NCBI GenBank assembly: GCA_008933995.1
Contig: WARS01000110.1
Location: 930,001 to 994,000 of the forward strand
DNA from: Datnioides undecimradiatus
Taxonomy: Eukaryota; Chordata; Actinopteri; Lobotiformes; Datnioididae
DNA length: 64,000 bases
Direction: 5' to 3'
In this document: positions 13,051-28,260 of the stretch, in pieces
Position numbering within the stretch: position 1 is the stretch's first letter
How the letters are laid out: the number at the start of each line of letters is the position of its first letter
The notes under the pieces: generated by a model
Databases searched by the model: none
What the model saw: the letters and a program-made list of their open reading frames with translations, nothing else
What the model was told of the DNA's origin: nothing
Position numbers and translations under genes: made by a program

Positions 13051-16000
13051 GCAGATTTAAAAGCACAGAACACTTGGTGACTTATCTTATGATAATCAAT
13101 AAAGCAATGCCCAAATGAATTTAATCACTTTTTATATAGTAATTTAAAAATATTTAAAATACATCAGGACCAACGCAAATGTAAATTTAGACAAATGTCC
13201 ACTCAAAGTGCCTACAACCATTTTACAGAAGAAATTGCATAACATTTTGTAAGTTAAGGAACTGGTGCTAGAGGATATTTTTGGCTTGCTTTTACCAGTA
13301 GGCTACATGTTATATGTGTCCAGGATATAAAAAAGAAATTTAGTCCTTTTACCTCCTTGGTATTTAGAATTATTAATCTTTAGACTTTATGTTTGCTTGC
13401 TTTTTGTGCTAGCTCTCTAAAATACAAGAAATACTTTGGACACCAAGAGCCTCCACCTTACTTCCCTGATTGAATGGCTGTAGTAGCATGACAGGAATAG
13501 AATCATATGAGTTTTGCATGTCGCCTCAGCTGTTTTCCTCCACAGAGATAGCAAAGCCGCAAAACAAGTGCAGCTTTGCTATCAGTAAGTCATGAATAAT
13601 GTTATGTCGTTGCATGCAGTAGTGCACAGGGCCCAGGGTCTGGGCCTGAATGAACTCCTCTATCCCTCCCACTGCAAAATGCAGCATCACTCTGCTACTT
13701 CCAGTACAGATAATAATACATCAGAAATGACAAGGCAAACACTATCAAGAGGGCTTTTGCTATTTTGTAATATGAAATGTATACAGTAAATGTCTTTTAT
13801 ACCCCATGTAATTACAAAAAAACATAAATCCATTGTAGAATAGATTAACATTGACGTTGATGTCACTATCAATTCACATTGGATGGTGAAACAGCTTTGT
13901 CCTGTAGGGGAGACACAAGCCCTCAGCAAGCACACATCTTTGCCTGAAGGTCAGACAAAGACTGAGGCTGTTGGACTAAAAGCACGACAGGCCCCAGAGG
14001 GTAAGGAAAGGCAGATCAAGCCACTCAACAAGATAAAGATTGCTTTTCTGTTTCAGAAATATTTCTCATGGCAGTGGAAGCTTTGAAGGCAGCGACCAAG
14101 AAAATATGGGCAGTGATCAATGATGCCATTATTGTGGATGCTCTGGTTTCAGTCACAGTGAACGGTCAGCAGAGACCAGCACTCAGCATCTCCTCAGAGT
14201 TCAAAAGTGCACGTTAACTGATATGAGCAGACACAGGGAAAAGTGGGGGCAAATATTACGGTTCTAACGCTATCAGATTTTTAAAGGCTTATACTTATAT
14301 CTGTCTGTAATAAAGTTGCAGAAAATCAGCAAGTTTAAGGCACACTGTTCTTGATTCCCAAGATTGACAAGCACTTAGTGTTTTCCTCCTTATTAATTTA
14401 CTAGTTTAATCCTTAGGGGACTCTTAATTTTCACTTCCACCCTTAAATTGTTGGATTTACAACCACTTTCATGTATGAAACAATTAAAAACAAGAGAACA
14501 GTGAAATGGGACTTGCAGTCATGGTCAAGCAGAAACCTCCATCATATCAGATGACTGGATATCTGATATTTATTTAAATAATTAAACATATATTGATCTA
14601 TCCAGTCCAGATATCTGTTGGTCAATAGACAATTGGCACCTTTAGGCCACTAAATAGGATTCACAGTGTCATACAGTGTTGATTATAACAACATTGAGTG
14701 GTTTTATCTGACAATATGGTTTGGCCAACACTTATATCTCCCAAGGGACTCATTTACTGCAGAGCAGTAACAATGTACAGTGTGAAAAGAACTGCTGACT
14801 GCGGGCCCTTGAGATGTGGGCAGCACAGCAACACCATTACACCACCACTGGTTTCTTCTCCTGAATCTGAGACTCCCCTAATTCCACGTGGTATAACCCA
14901 TCATCCATTGCAGGGCTATAGAAGTAGATGAGGGGAAAAATAGCATGTTGCCACAATGCATTCCCTGTAGACTTTTACTCAAGGGTCTGCCGGAGTGTGA
15001 GAACGGATAGGAGTCACGAGAAAATAGGAGGAAATGTGTGATGTCCAACAATGCCCATCTCCTCTGGGAGGAGGTGCAAAGGTCAAGGTGCTGAGGTAAA
15101 AAGATCACTTATAGTACAGAAACGTGAACAGTGTCAGCCACATAGTTCGTAGTCTGGCCTACAATGGGTATGGATAAATGCTAAGTAATCTAAATATTTT
15201 ATCGCTGCACATACTGCAAATATTTTTCACGTGTTGCTGATGTGTAGCTTGGGAAAAAAAAGAGTTCGTGTGGCCAGTCTAATTGAAAATGGATGAAAAT
15301 GGAAAAATACAGTGATAGGAAACCCCAGGCAGTTTTGTGACATTAGTTTGATGTTCCACACAGTTAAATGGTAAAGTGTATATTTTATAGGGACACAGAA
15401 ATTGTGTGTGGTATGATTAGTGTAGCACATCACAAAAATGGATGCATGAAGCACTGTCAAATACAAATTTATTTAGATCCTTCAAGTTTGCCACAGTCAA
15501 CGTTTCTGTCTGACACATCAGTCTAAGAGGGACATGGTAGGGTGTAGTATTCAGTTTCTTAACCTTAGCGGAGGATCACATTGCATATTCATTGCTCGCA
15601 TTCCAGGCTTCTCTTGGTAGAATGAATAAATGAAGTTCACTTATTATTTATTTTTCAATCAGTTGCACCACAGTTGCAGCTGAGCCAGTAACTCAAACAT
15701 GCAAGTGCAGTTCCTCAATCACGAACAACATAACCCTTAAGTCTTCTTGGACTGTTAAGTTTAAGTTGAGAGTTAAGTGCCTCTTCAACACTTCTATATC
15801 ATAGTTTTAGCTTTGAAAGTATTGGTAAAGTCAGCATTGTGTTGTGCCAAAGTGTAATATCAGCACAATAAAAGCCTTTTTTCTTTCCATCTGGAACAGA
15901 TCAGGATCTAATGACTCATTTTTATTTCCTTCAGATGGGGAGCTCATCTGTTTTTAAAGCAATGTCTTGCAAAATGTTTTATATCATCCGCTTCTCTTCT

Positions 16001-19000
16001 GTCTGTGTGCACAGTTCTGAAAAGTCAAACAAAAATAATGGAGATAGTTCAAAATGCTGCTGACCGGCTAATGTGATAACAAAGTTAACTGGACTAGACT
16101 AACAGCTACGCAAACCAGTTTATGACTGTTAATACTAAATGTTATTATCAGCAAGCTAACAAGTTAAATATAAATGAGTCTTGTCTAGTCCAGTAACATT
16201 AGCTAATTAGCACCAAACAGTACAGCTGATGCTAACTGGGATGTCAGACGTTTTGCAGGGCATCACTTTAAACTTTAGTTCAAGCAGTTTTGTTATGAAC
16301 ATGAACAATGCACATTACGAGTTGCAGTATTAGCATAGATTAGATAAATAAAAAATAGTAAACTGACTATAACAAAAGTCCATAGCCAGCTCACTCTCCA
16401 CCAAAAAAACAGAAGAACGAGGTCAAACAGTAAAAGAGGCCCCCACACGTGAAGAAGCCCTTGATCCTCTGATAGCTCCGGTATCCGTGGTATCACTGTG
16501 TCTATGTGATCTCCAGTTGCTCACTTGTAACCTGCACAGACACAGGTGAACCAGAGTTCAAGCACAAGTTCAGATCTCCTCAGGGTGTCATTTAAAAAGA
16601 ATAGTCAGTCTCCAGATATCTATTTCATAGTATATATCACTGTTTGAATTATAATAACATGTACAAATCCATATCAGAGAGATTTATATAGTAGACATTG
16701 AATCACCAAAATCTTCATTAAAAAAAACCCCCAATAGTTAATTTCCATAGCAGCAGTGAGGATGACAATGCTAAGAGACAGGAATGCAGGGATCTGTATT
16801 ACTCCAAAAATAACATCCTGCTATGTGCTAATGTTGCTGCAAAGTTAGGCAATAGAAACTGTAAGGGCAATGTCACCTACGCTGGCTAATCAAATATGTG
16901 GAAAAGCACATTCCTGGCGGATTGTTTTATAATAGGCGCTATATATTTTACCAGCAGATCACTGCGATGAAAAATAAAATGGGTCTGTTCCTTAAATGCA
17001 GCTTCCTTGGTTGTATTTCATTTTCTCATTTGTAATTAAAGCAACATGCCCTCACCAAGCCATCGGTTTTGGGTTAGGATGAGATTTGTGTCCCAAAGGG
17101 ACGCATCTGGATTTGTTATGTTTTGCCTCATAATTATCTTATTTACTCTGGATTTCTCTCAAACTTAATCACTCAGTGACTTTTTTTTGGCTGCGTTAAA
17201 TTGTTGAATAAAAAAAAACTTTATAACTCCATTATGGAGCTGCTCCCTGTTATTAGGGCCTGGCTAAAGTGTCAGGTGGGTGAAGACAACATAGACGGCT
17301 GCTTAATGAAGCTGTTCCAAGCCAGTTAGCTCTGTTAACCATGCAGGTAAAGGTCCAGTTAGCTGACTCAGTCCGGGCTGGGAGCTCAAAGCTCTAGGGG
17401 ACAGTTGGTGTTCCTATTCTTTCTAAGCGCTGGAACTCAATTCGTTTTCTAATGCACCACATATATATTTACATACTGAAATTAACATCATTAACATGCG
17501 ATGACTAGTTCACTAATGGCTTGAACTAACAACTATGAGTCAACAAGGAAGATCGTGTCAGAGCCAGCCTGAAACTCAGGGCTTACCTCTGGTGTTGCAG
17601 TCTTAAACCCTATCATACTCCTTTTATACATGTCACTCATTTCAGTAGTTGACTCTGTGGTATTCTTAAGACAATTTGTTTATAACAATGTTCTTGTATC
17701 TAAGTTGGAAAATGCTGAGAACCTTTTCTCTAACTTAACCTTTAATCTCTGAGGTTTAAAGGATCACTAAAGCCCTGAGGTATGCAGAGTGCTATATGTT
17801 AGTATTCTTGATGCAAGTGATAGCGTGTGTTTTCCTGTTCGGCACCGTAACAGACACAGCGGTGAAAAGGTTTGTTCGTATTTGCACCTGAGTGTCAGGT
17901 TTAGTGGAGAGCAGCATTTCCTTTGATACTGATCATGATCATAAATCATCTAAAAGCAGCATGGCACATTAGGAGAACCAGAGAGATATGAGCTCTGAAT
18001 GGGGCAACAGTGAAGATAGGACAGCTATAAAGGGAATAGTTTGTTAGGACTGGGGGAACCCCCTAATACAGTTACCAAAACTACCTCGATGTTGTTGCTA
18101 TGGGAACTGGGAAGCCATAAGATTTCGTTTTGGATGGAAATCAAGAGCGTGGTGACGTAACTTCCTAGAAGTTGCTTCAGCTGAGGAGCTCCATTAAAAA
18201 TGCATCTATCCATCCAAGCTAAACAGTAGATATTGCAATGACCACATGGTTGTGTTTACTGTTCTGACCAGTTTGGAATTAGTAGGTGCCACACTTAACT
18301 TCTTCCTGTAATGCTTAACAGATGTCATATTTCTATTATAGTTTCACTTCTTGAATTTTGAAAGTTCCTGAGTTGGGCACACATTTTGCTTAATATGTTG
18401 CACAATTTTTCTGCCATACATTACAGGGCCTAAGGTTTGATTCGTTTGGCGTGAATCAGATGGCAACAATGTAAGAAAAAAAAAAAGGAACGAAAGAAAG
18501 GCCACATACAGTCTGAGCTGTTTGACCGAAGTTGCATGTCTAAAGTTGTGCCTCTTTCCTGCAGAGCCCCTGAGGCTTTTCTGTCCCAATTAGCAGCAGT
18601 GCATCTGTGCTGATTAGTCAACAGCTTTTCAACCCCTGCCAGCAAAGGAAGCCAAAAAAACGGGAGAAGGAGCTCTTGGCCTAGATTCTGAACTATTCAA
18701 AGTCTAACAAGGTGAAGTGGCACGCATTAAATACAAAGAAGAAAGCAGTCTGTGTCGCCAAGCTGCTTGCCTTCCAAGGGACGACGGAGGAAGACGAAGA
18801 GATTCAGTCTGCACTACTTCTTCTTTATTTCAGCCGCAAGGCAAAAAGGCTGAACTTCAACCAGTCAACCAAGTCAACCAGTAAATATTACTCTGGTAGA
18901 AGAACTGTCACTTTGTTCAAGTTTTACTCTGCCCAAAGAACATAATAACATTTAAAGATTCAATGACATACATGTGCCTAGAGTGTGGAGCTAGCTGTTT

Positions 19001-19807
19001 TTAGATATGATAACCTAGCTTACCATTATGACACAAATTAGGGGAAACGCCTGACTTCCAAACTCTGCAGCACCTGCACCATCACACTCACTTCACGGCT
19101 TACTGCGACACTTGAATAGAGCAGGATGGGGTTTTTTTCTCTATGACAAATGAAAGTGTGAACTCTGTGAACCGGGCCTGTAAGCATTTACTTTTTAGTT
19201 AAAAGTTCTGGCACATTACTCACTCTAAAACTTGGAATTCTTGTTCGGACAATTCTTTACAAACAGAAGTCTGAAATGTTTGGTCTTGCAGGGGTTTATT
19301 TCTTGGCCGGGCATAATTTCCTTTTTTACTTTGGACACAGTCCCGCTTCCAGCCTTTTTGCCGAAGTTAAATGCCTGCTAGCGCTGGCTTCTTGTTTATG
19401 TGCAAATGTATAAATGTAGAGCGCTTTACTTTTAGTTTAACAATGCTTTACTGCTCCACTGTCCTACAGCTGGACATTTTTGATACATTCATAATAAATA
19501 AGATTACCTTTTAACGGCATATAACTAATAAAATGTAAATATAAAATGTGTTTAAGTTTTGTGTGTTTAGACTGAAATGACTGCTATGAAGTAAGCAACT
19601 CAAACACACAGGCAGTCTTAACTCTAGTTATTTCCACTGGACATGGTTAGAATTTGCCAGTCGCCCAGTATGCCTCATGATCCCCTTTAATGATAATCAC
19701 ACAATTAATACAAATCTCTGTTGGAGCTAAGACTGTTACCTCTAGTTGCCATGTGTTGTAAAAAAAAAATAAAAAATAAAAATGTGTATCTGTCTGTGGG
19801 ACCATCA

Positions 19808-19852
19808 GACACACACACTTACACCCACACACACAGACACACACACACACAG
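19808..19852. repeat. Imperfect (CA)n microsatellite
   Basis: A run of CA dinucleotides with a few interruptions. Confidence 0.85.
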
Positions 19853-22800
19853 ACGTCCACACATAGACTGAATTAGCAGGCTGTGCTGGCGGGTTAAGTG
19901 CCAAGCTTGTGAGTCTGGTCAGGTTTTATCCCACAGTAAGCTGATGGTGAGGGGTCTGTCTGTTGTTTGGGCAGATGGTAAAAGGGGGAGTGAGGGAGGG
20001 TGGGGTGCAACGGGAGTGTGAGACCACAGTATAAGACTTGGATGAGTGATAAATAATGACTTAGTATTATCCCTAAGCCAGCAGTATCCCAGTTATTAAA
20101 TCCATACATCTCATACGCATTACATAAAAGTAATAGCTTAGTCACAATTAAAAGAAACAGGGACCAGCTTTTTTTGTAGTTGTAGCAGTTTGTAAAATAA
20201 ATAATAGTGAAAAATCTAAGTATTAGTTTTTACAGCTTACCTGGTGAAATACGTTGCGGACATTCATGTGGCATTAATGGCCATTTGAGAAAACCTTCTA
20301 ATTAAAAGTGCATTGAAACACAAAAGCAAATCTTCATAACTAACTAATTAACTCATAGAGACTGATGCTTTAAACACAACATTAAAACATAAAAAAGATT
20401 TACCAAACAGCACTACACAGTAAGACTCTATAATATGATGATGTAGGCTAGCGCTAACAGGGCTGCAATGACATGTTAATGCGTCAAAAAACGTTGTAGG
20501 CAAAGTAACATTTTTAGCTGACAGCTGAGGACAAAACACCTGCGGGTGACAACACTAATTAGAGTGATGTCAAACAGCCCTTCGTGATGCAATATGAATA
20601 AGTAAAATTATAAAACTCTATGGGTATTGACGCATTCGATCACAGCAGCACCATCTCCGTTATAGCGCCTGAACCGTCATGCCCAGTTTAAACCACTCTG
20701 CAGGATCTTTGATGGACACGCTCACATCATCACCGTGCAAGGTCAGTTTCAATCACTACAGAGTTCAATTAAGTCCATATACAAAGCAGCAGAGGTGCTA
20801 TTTGATCCTGCACTGCATAGCATGTCTTCTTAATGAATGCCTGCGTAAACACCAGAGAGTCAGTCTTTCTAGCATCGCTTGTTAAGTTGATGTTGTTAGC
20901 AGGGCTTCTAGCCTTCTCTCAGCAATACTGGCCATCACTGTAGAGAGCACCCTAATGCTTCTTCTCATTAGCCTGTCAGCTCAGGGTAGTGATACTCCTT
21001 TCACTGGCAATGACTGCGATAAGAGCACAATTCTCTCTAATGTGTCTGTCACACATTAACCCTACGTCACACAGAAGCTTTTCTGTCTCCATCTTGGGCA
21101 CTGAGCCTCTGTGCACTTCCAGAAAGCTTTTAAACTTCCGAAGCTGCTGGCGGCACAACAAACATTAGGGTTTGCCCAACCCTTTGCAGATGGAGGCTGT
21201 GTCCTTGTTCTTCTTTAGCCACTTTACAGCAGTTCTTTTGGTATTGTGGTAAGGTATAAAACTGCTTGGCTTTAAACTTTTCCAAGTCTAAAAAGGAAAC
21301 ACTTTTAGCCTATCAATTATAGCACAAGTAAAATATAACAGTCCTGCAGACTTTAGGCACAGTAGGGCCGATACAGCAGTAGGAAGACTGAAGTGAAGTT
21401 GTTAAGTTGCTAGGTGGGCCTATGAAACATTTGTGTACTCATATGATTTTACATCCTTTGCTTTTTGTCCTAAGCAAACAGAAAAAGTCAGATTTAAGAT
21501 GTCAAGTTTAAGGACGTTGTTTTATATCGCACTTGTTCTCTTTTAAAACCTAATGCCTACGTTACCCACAATGCCACAGCCACTGAACTCAGCTGGAAAT
21601 CCAGATCCTAGCAGAAGTTAGATGAAGACTTAAGTCATTAGCAACTAGCAGAGATGAGAAGCGGGCTGGTAAATGCTCTTCTCTCTAACTCAGCACCTCT
21701 AGATTTTCATCCTTGTAGTCTTCAGCCCCAGCTGACGCTGACTCACATGATATCACCTCATCAGACTTCACACGGCTCCCTCTGGAGATATTAAAGGCTT
21801 TGTATAACTTTTTCACATATACAGCAACACCTACAGACACACTTTGATTGTAAATTAGGTGGAGCTGCTAAACAATGCTCAAAAATACGTCTGGAGTGTG
21901 GGATGGAGAGGGCTGATTTAGCATAAAAACCTTCAAAGATGCATTAACCTTTTTCCTTTTACAGACACTCGACGGTAGTCAGGTAGCACAGAGCAGCTTT
22001 CCTCCGGTTTTGCCTTGAGATGGCACAGCTTTTTATTGAACAACCGCAACCTGCACTTTTACACATATAGCGCTAACCTGTAGTTCACACTCTCTCGTTA
22101 CCTTTACCACACATGCTGCACGTTCATACTAAATGAGAAACTTGAAACCTGAAACTAGCACTTTCATAACAAATAGGTACATTCCACATTTTCACAAAGA
22201 GGTTTCATTTTCAGTGTGGAGCAAGAAACAACTAACTGTCAAACTTACTCACAACTTTGGAAGTTAACATTGAGGTTTTGGAAATTAAGTCTTGGAAGAT
22301 TAGAGATTTTTATGTCCTTACCTCAAAATCCAACATGTGGGGCTGTTGTACTTACACCATAAGTACCAAGTCCAGTAATAATGGGTTCCCAAATCCAGGT
22401 TCAAGGTTCCATTGCTTCAAGTTGAATATTTGCGTATCTCAAACTGTGACATGACCCTATGTATAGTATTCATACACCTTGTTATTGGACTTTCAAATCT
22501 CATACATACAAATTAGATGTAAAATATGAGAACTGTTTTCAGATAGGTTAAGAGCAGTGCTTCTGATTTGGTGCTACACCAATGTCACCCCTCATTTTCC
22601 AGGAACCATTAGGCTGCATGGGAACAGATTCACAAGGTAAAACCAAACCAAACTGCAGGATAAGTTGTTATAGTTCTCCAACAGATCTAATAATATACTC
22701 GTTTCGGTGCCTGACAAAGCTGAATATCATGTACGGTACAATATGACAGAATAAACAGAATATGGAATGATTTCAAAAGTTGTACATGGTTTTTGAAATG

Positions 22801-23514
22801 TTCTGTTAACATATATTAATAAATAAGACCTTTCAAGCAATAGCCTTATCTTATTTTGGCATTTGGTTTGAAGAATCTAAAAACGTAAATGATCCAGAAG
22901 GTGATTTTGAAAGATGACGTTTAGTAAAACGTATTTTACTTGGGTATGTAATTATAATATCTTCTTACACTGTTGTGGTAGGAATGTTTTGACCTACAGT
23001 TACCCTTGGCTGAGCAGTAAGCACTCCCGGAAGCAGGAAATTAATGTGATTGATGGAGATTTTTAATTTATTATCTGAGTAAAACTGAACTGGCCAGCCA
23101 ATGCCAGAAAATGATATCATAATGATGCACATGTTGATATTCAGAGAACTGGCCAATCACCGCTGAGCCAATATTTCCTGTTTCTGTCAGGGCACACACG
23201 CAAATAGCACAAATACGTAAGCTATGACACAGGAGGAAAAAAATAACATTAGCGAGCACAAACAACTTTAAAATTAGATCTGTAACGGACAGTAAGATGG
23301 CAGTTTGAACTCTAGGATAAAACATATGAAATAAGTTTTCTGTAAATGTGTGTAAGACAACAAATGACCGGGAAAAACAACAAATTCATCTTAATTCTTT
23401 GAAATTATCGTTCAGCTAATCTGCTTTGGCCGTAACCTTTAACAAAACTTAAAAGTTAAAGTTAACTGTGGCTCAAATGGCTATACTTAATGTGATGTGA
23501 TACTTAGGGAAAAA

Positions 23515-23715
23515 CTTGTCTTCCTCATCTCTGCAGAGCATTTCTGCATCTTACAGCTCTTTGTTTTGGTTCAGTGGCCTGCAACTAAATTCACTCTCAC
23601 TGCTCTCATGAGCATCATTTTCAGCCACAGCAGGCATCTGTTCTCAGTGAAAAAAGCTCTGACATGCCCACTAAGCACTACTTGCCTGGCATCAAACAGC
23701 AGGCACACAAACCAA
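23515..23715. repeat. Probable interspersed teleost repeat fragment
   Basis: TTACAGCTCTTTGTTTTGGTTC ... CTCACTGCTCTCATGAGC ... CAGTGAAAAAAGCTCTGAC follows the order of a repeat that I recall from perch-like fish genomes. Class and boundaries are uncertain. Confidence 0.4.
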
Positions 23716-26700
23716 ACAACAACTGAGCACGCTGTAGACAAACGCTAAATGGAAGTCAGCTCGGATCACAGCTACGCTATACCTTTCTTTTCGCAGTTTG
23801 TCGGCTTTGAGCAGGTGTCATCGATGCACGGCGGACATGTTCTGCTTAACAAACATACCAATAATGTGTCTGATGTGAACAACGTGAGCCAGCTCATGTC
23901 TAAGAGTAGTTTTCTTTTTCTTTTTTTTATTAATTATTATGTGCAATGACGGACAAACATAATACCAGCCTCCCCACCTGCTTTTCACCTGATAGTATGA
24001 TTTCACCTGATGGTCAGAAATATTATTCTTATTTTGTTTATTCACCTGAACAGCATTAAAATCAGTTTGCACTAAAAAAAAATTTTATTGTACCAGAAAA
24101 GGTTTTCTAACACCCAGTATGCATGTATTGTATTGCATTCGATCTAAGGCAATTTTATTGATTTATTTATTTAGTTTTATTAAATAAAACTGCGGGCCCA
24201 TTGGATGGTATTTAACATGCAGTTCATGATGTGCAAACAGACAACCATTTGCTCACAAATTCAACTCTTGAAATTTATAAGATGATAATATGTCTGTCTT
24301 GTCTTTCATCAACGATTGAAGAAGATGATGAAATAATAAACTAGGTCATAAAACTTGTCATCTAAAGATCTAATAGTGGCCTGCCATAATAGAGAACAAA
24401 GGGTTTGCTTATTATCATGATTATGAATCATTTGCTGCCTGAATCGGCTTTCTTATGTACCGACAAAGACATGATAGAGCTGCATTTGCATTTCAACAAC
24501 AGCAAGGTTCCTGTAAACCAGCAAAATCTTTGCTGTGCCTCACCGTCTACCCTCAGCTTTAAGCACGCGGTTACATCATGAAAGTAACAGTCTTATCGTC
24601 TTCTCGTGGAAGATGTTTTGAAGAGCTGGTACAAAGCTGTAAGAGATTTGTCATTGCCGAGGCTTAGAATAGTAGAATAGTGCATTGTGGTATGAATAAT
24701 TGGTCATTGTGTCCAGTTCTCCTGCTCTGTGATCAATCATGGTTTGTATAGAAGGAATTGGTGTAATAGGGACATTATGGAACCATTCACAATATCAGGA
24801 AGCTTGCTGTCATATCCTTGAACTGTGACTATAGCACACCACTAACAAAGTCCTCAATCAGCCTGCGTAGACACAAGCCAGTCATTGATCTGTTGTCATT
24901 TCAGTTATGCTGCAAGCCAGTAAGTCATATTTATGTTTACTTCTTTTGCCTCATTTATGACGTGCCCGTATGATTAGTTACGTGTTAAAATTTTAAAATG
25001 TTACAGTAATGGCTAATGGCTGGTGGGAGTGATGGAGCACATTGGTGAATCGAGCCAGTTGTGCACTCCATTAAAACATCGCTCATCTTTTCCATGTCTT
25101 GGGCCTCTCTCCACAGAGAGGTGAATTAATGGCCATAATGGCCAGGGTGGAGTCTGCTGCACCAGAATTTATGTCCTGCATGTTGACCCAGGCAGCAAAC
25201 TCTTACAGCATTTTCGCATTATGCAAAAAGCGCGGCAGCAACTTTCCTAGAATCCTTTTTCTGCAAATAAGCAAGCAATGGGCGAGCTGGACCTAATGCA
25301 TTTATAGTTTAATTGACCCTGACACTTTATTGTATTTCCTTCCCACTTTGCTAATGCCCCAGGGAGCTCTGGTCCTGGCTGGTGCCTCATTGGCGAAACC
25401 TGAGCTCAATCAAGACGATAGACTCCTCCAATAAGACCTCCTGATTGTGCCGTGTCAGAGATTCTGCCTCCAAGTCGACGTTCTGAGTGGGGCAGACATC
25501 GTCAGAGAGTCGAATATGTCGTCCAGACGCGCTCATTAGGTTTGACAGGGCCACCACTAATCACGTCTTCGGTTGACGCTGCAGTAACTGATAGCCAGGC
25601 CAATGGAAGTGGTGATTTTACCGCTGCTGGGACATTTTCCTCAGTGGTCCATTGATATTGCATGTCCAGACTTAATCACTGTTCTCTGTACAAACGCCTG
25701 CAGACAACCAACTAGATAGTGTAGATATTAATATTCCACAGAGGCGTGTACTGACCTTACGCTCAATTACATCCAAGGTGACTTAAGATTTTTTTACATC
25801 TTTTCAAGTCACCCTGTGATTTGTGCCTGTTCTGGTCATGATGACAGAGTCTGAGATGTAATGTAGTATCTGTTTTGTGCTCTGGCATCCCGACAAAATA
25901 CTTGCAATACTTGTGAATGTTACACTATTTTCATGCCAGCGAACTGTCAATCTTTAGTTTGGTTTTCTCAAGTTTGTGGCAAAAGCTGAATGTTCCAACT
26001 ATTTATGCATCGCTCTCAGTGATCTATCAGCTCTTCGCAAACCAGTTCCAACGTGTTCTTAATGCTGTCTCGCAGTAACACCAAAAACAAGCCAACTCAA
26101 TGTGAGGATGAATTAATTAATCAGTCTTTTTGTCTCGAAATACCCATTGGCAACAGCAAAACTAGAGGTATGGTATCCTTGGTTGGGAATCTGTGGTGTG
26201 ACAAATACTGTCCCCACAAGTCTTTTTCATATATACAACACTGACTAAAGGAGCAGCTTTTCAATAGTGAATACAATTTTATTGATTATCATATTTAACC
26301 CAGAATCAAAGTTTGGGCCCGGTTATACTCACCACTCTGTTTCTCCTTCTTTTAATTTTTTTTAAAATTCTTATGTATTATAATAATTATACATGATAAT
26401 TATGTATAATTATAATATTATTTATTTTAATGCATCATGTTGAATTGCATTTCAGCCCCAAAGACTTTTATTGTGGAAAACAAGAAAATCATAAAATATT
26501 GTTTAACTGATCTTAGCAGCAATAATCAAACTCAAAAGGGAAACAATAAGTGATCAAAGTGGTGTTGGTATGGTATGGTGTTGCTTTGGTGTCATGATTG
26601 ACATGATGGAAATGTACATTATAATAAATAAAGTGATCAGAGCAGATAATATGGAGAAGGTTTTGAGTTTGCTGGGGGCCTCTTTAAATGTAAACCTGGT

Positions 26701-28094
26701 TCATTCTGCCACTCAGGTAAATACAAACCACTATGGACAATCTTTGGTAGCTCACCGCCAAAAGCTGTCACCACATCGTCCTCGGCAAACCTTCCCCTCA
26801 ACCTCCATCAGTGCCCAGAAAGCTCCAGTTCCCACCAGTCGTGCAGGATGCACATTGACACAGCTCAACCAACTCACCAAAGCGTGCTGACTCCTGTGGT
26901 TTCCTACTTCCTCTTTATTTGCAAAGTGAATTTTAGGAAAACTGAAATGAGAAGCAAAATACTACCAGAAGTTGCTGAGGAGTGAGTCAGATATTCTGTG
27001 ACGATGACCCAACCCCTGCAGAATGTGAATATTTCTACAGCCCTGCCCCGCAGCAAAGCATACTAGGCTGGTGCACAAGAGGCAGCATGTTGAAATATAA
27101 CTTCTGCCATGATGTGCTGCAGTTTGTACAATATTCTGCATGCAGAACTTGTAAATCCACAATAACTGTTGGTGAGATAGAAACAGAAGAATGTGATGAG
27201 TGGTGTGGGGAGACATTTTAGCTCTCCACTCATCTGAACTTCAGCTGAACTCCTACTGAGAAGGAGAAAAAGCGAGGGATTACAAACGGTGCAGAGGCTT
27301 TATTGACTGTCATAACTGTTGCCCGACAGGAAACAAGTGAGGCGAAAAGACAGACAGAGAGCGGGCGAAATATGACAACAGCATGATTCAGTGCAGTGAG
27401 AGTGCAGCACGGGCCTCAGGACTCAGAAATCAACCCTCTGCAGACTCACAAACATCTAGAGTACGGTAAACAAAGAAATTAATAAAGTGTGTAATGTGGC
27501 TGTGTGAGTCACTGCCTGTGGGTGTGCAGTGATAGCAGATGACAAGCAGCTTGAGGTACAAAAATAACTCCCGTACTGCCACGTTTATTCAGACAAGCAG
27601 GAAGCAGGAATATTCAAAGCTGTCTCTAAACCCCAGTCGGTATAACTCACATCGCTCTGCCCACTCAGTTACCACTAAAGCGAGTTTGCCTCACATCGCA
27701 GGTCAAAAATGCACATTTTCCTTTATGTTAACTATAACAAGAATCCTCCCAAACCTTTAATAAGTGTTAAAGATGCCAAACCTTGGTTTGTCCTAACGAA
27801 TACATGTATGTAGCAACAGTAGATGAGACAGCATGTAGGACGTTTTGCAGTTCTATTGTGGATATGATTGTGTTTTACCTACTTTTCCTTTAACATACTG
27901 GTAGGCTATTGATGGAGGGCATGTGTATGTGTCTTATTGAGATGAAGATATAGAATTATATAAAAGTATTATCCATGCTACAACACCTTTCTAGTTGTTT
28001 TATTACCCATAAAAAGCACATGAATGAACACTGGCCAGGTGATTGTGTTCTCATCTCCAGGACAGTACATATGGCATGCACCTGACTGTATTGT

Positions 28095-28260
28095 TTGCAT
28101 TACGGGGTGACCAGACATCCTGGTTTTCAGCCGAACACACAGTGTCCTTATTCATCTCCGAGATGTTCTGCATACGTCCTGATTCCAGCTGTCATTCTCC
28201 GAAAATACAAGCAGTAGTATTTTTAAATGTATCCCACACAGCCCAACCCACACATGACAC
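28095..28260. repeat. Possible fragment of the gggtgaccagacgtcc-type repeat
   Basis: GGGGTGACCAGACATCCTGGTTTTC resembles the start of a widespread fish and amphibian interspersed repeat. The remainder is too diverged to follow by eye. Confidence 0.35.

Noticed and set aside
26570-26890. 106-codon plus-strand open frame
   Set aside because: Low-information sequence with no family resemblance; the N-terminal half is AT-rich, intergenic-like text.
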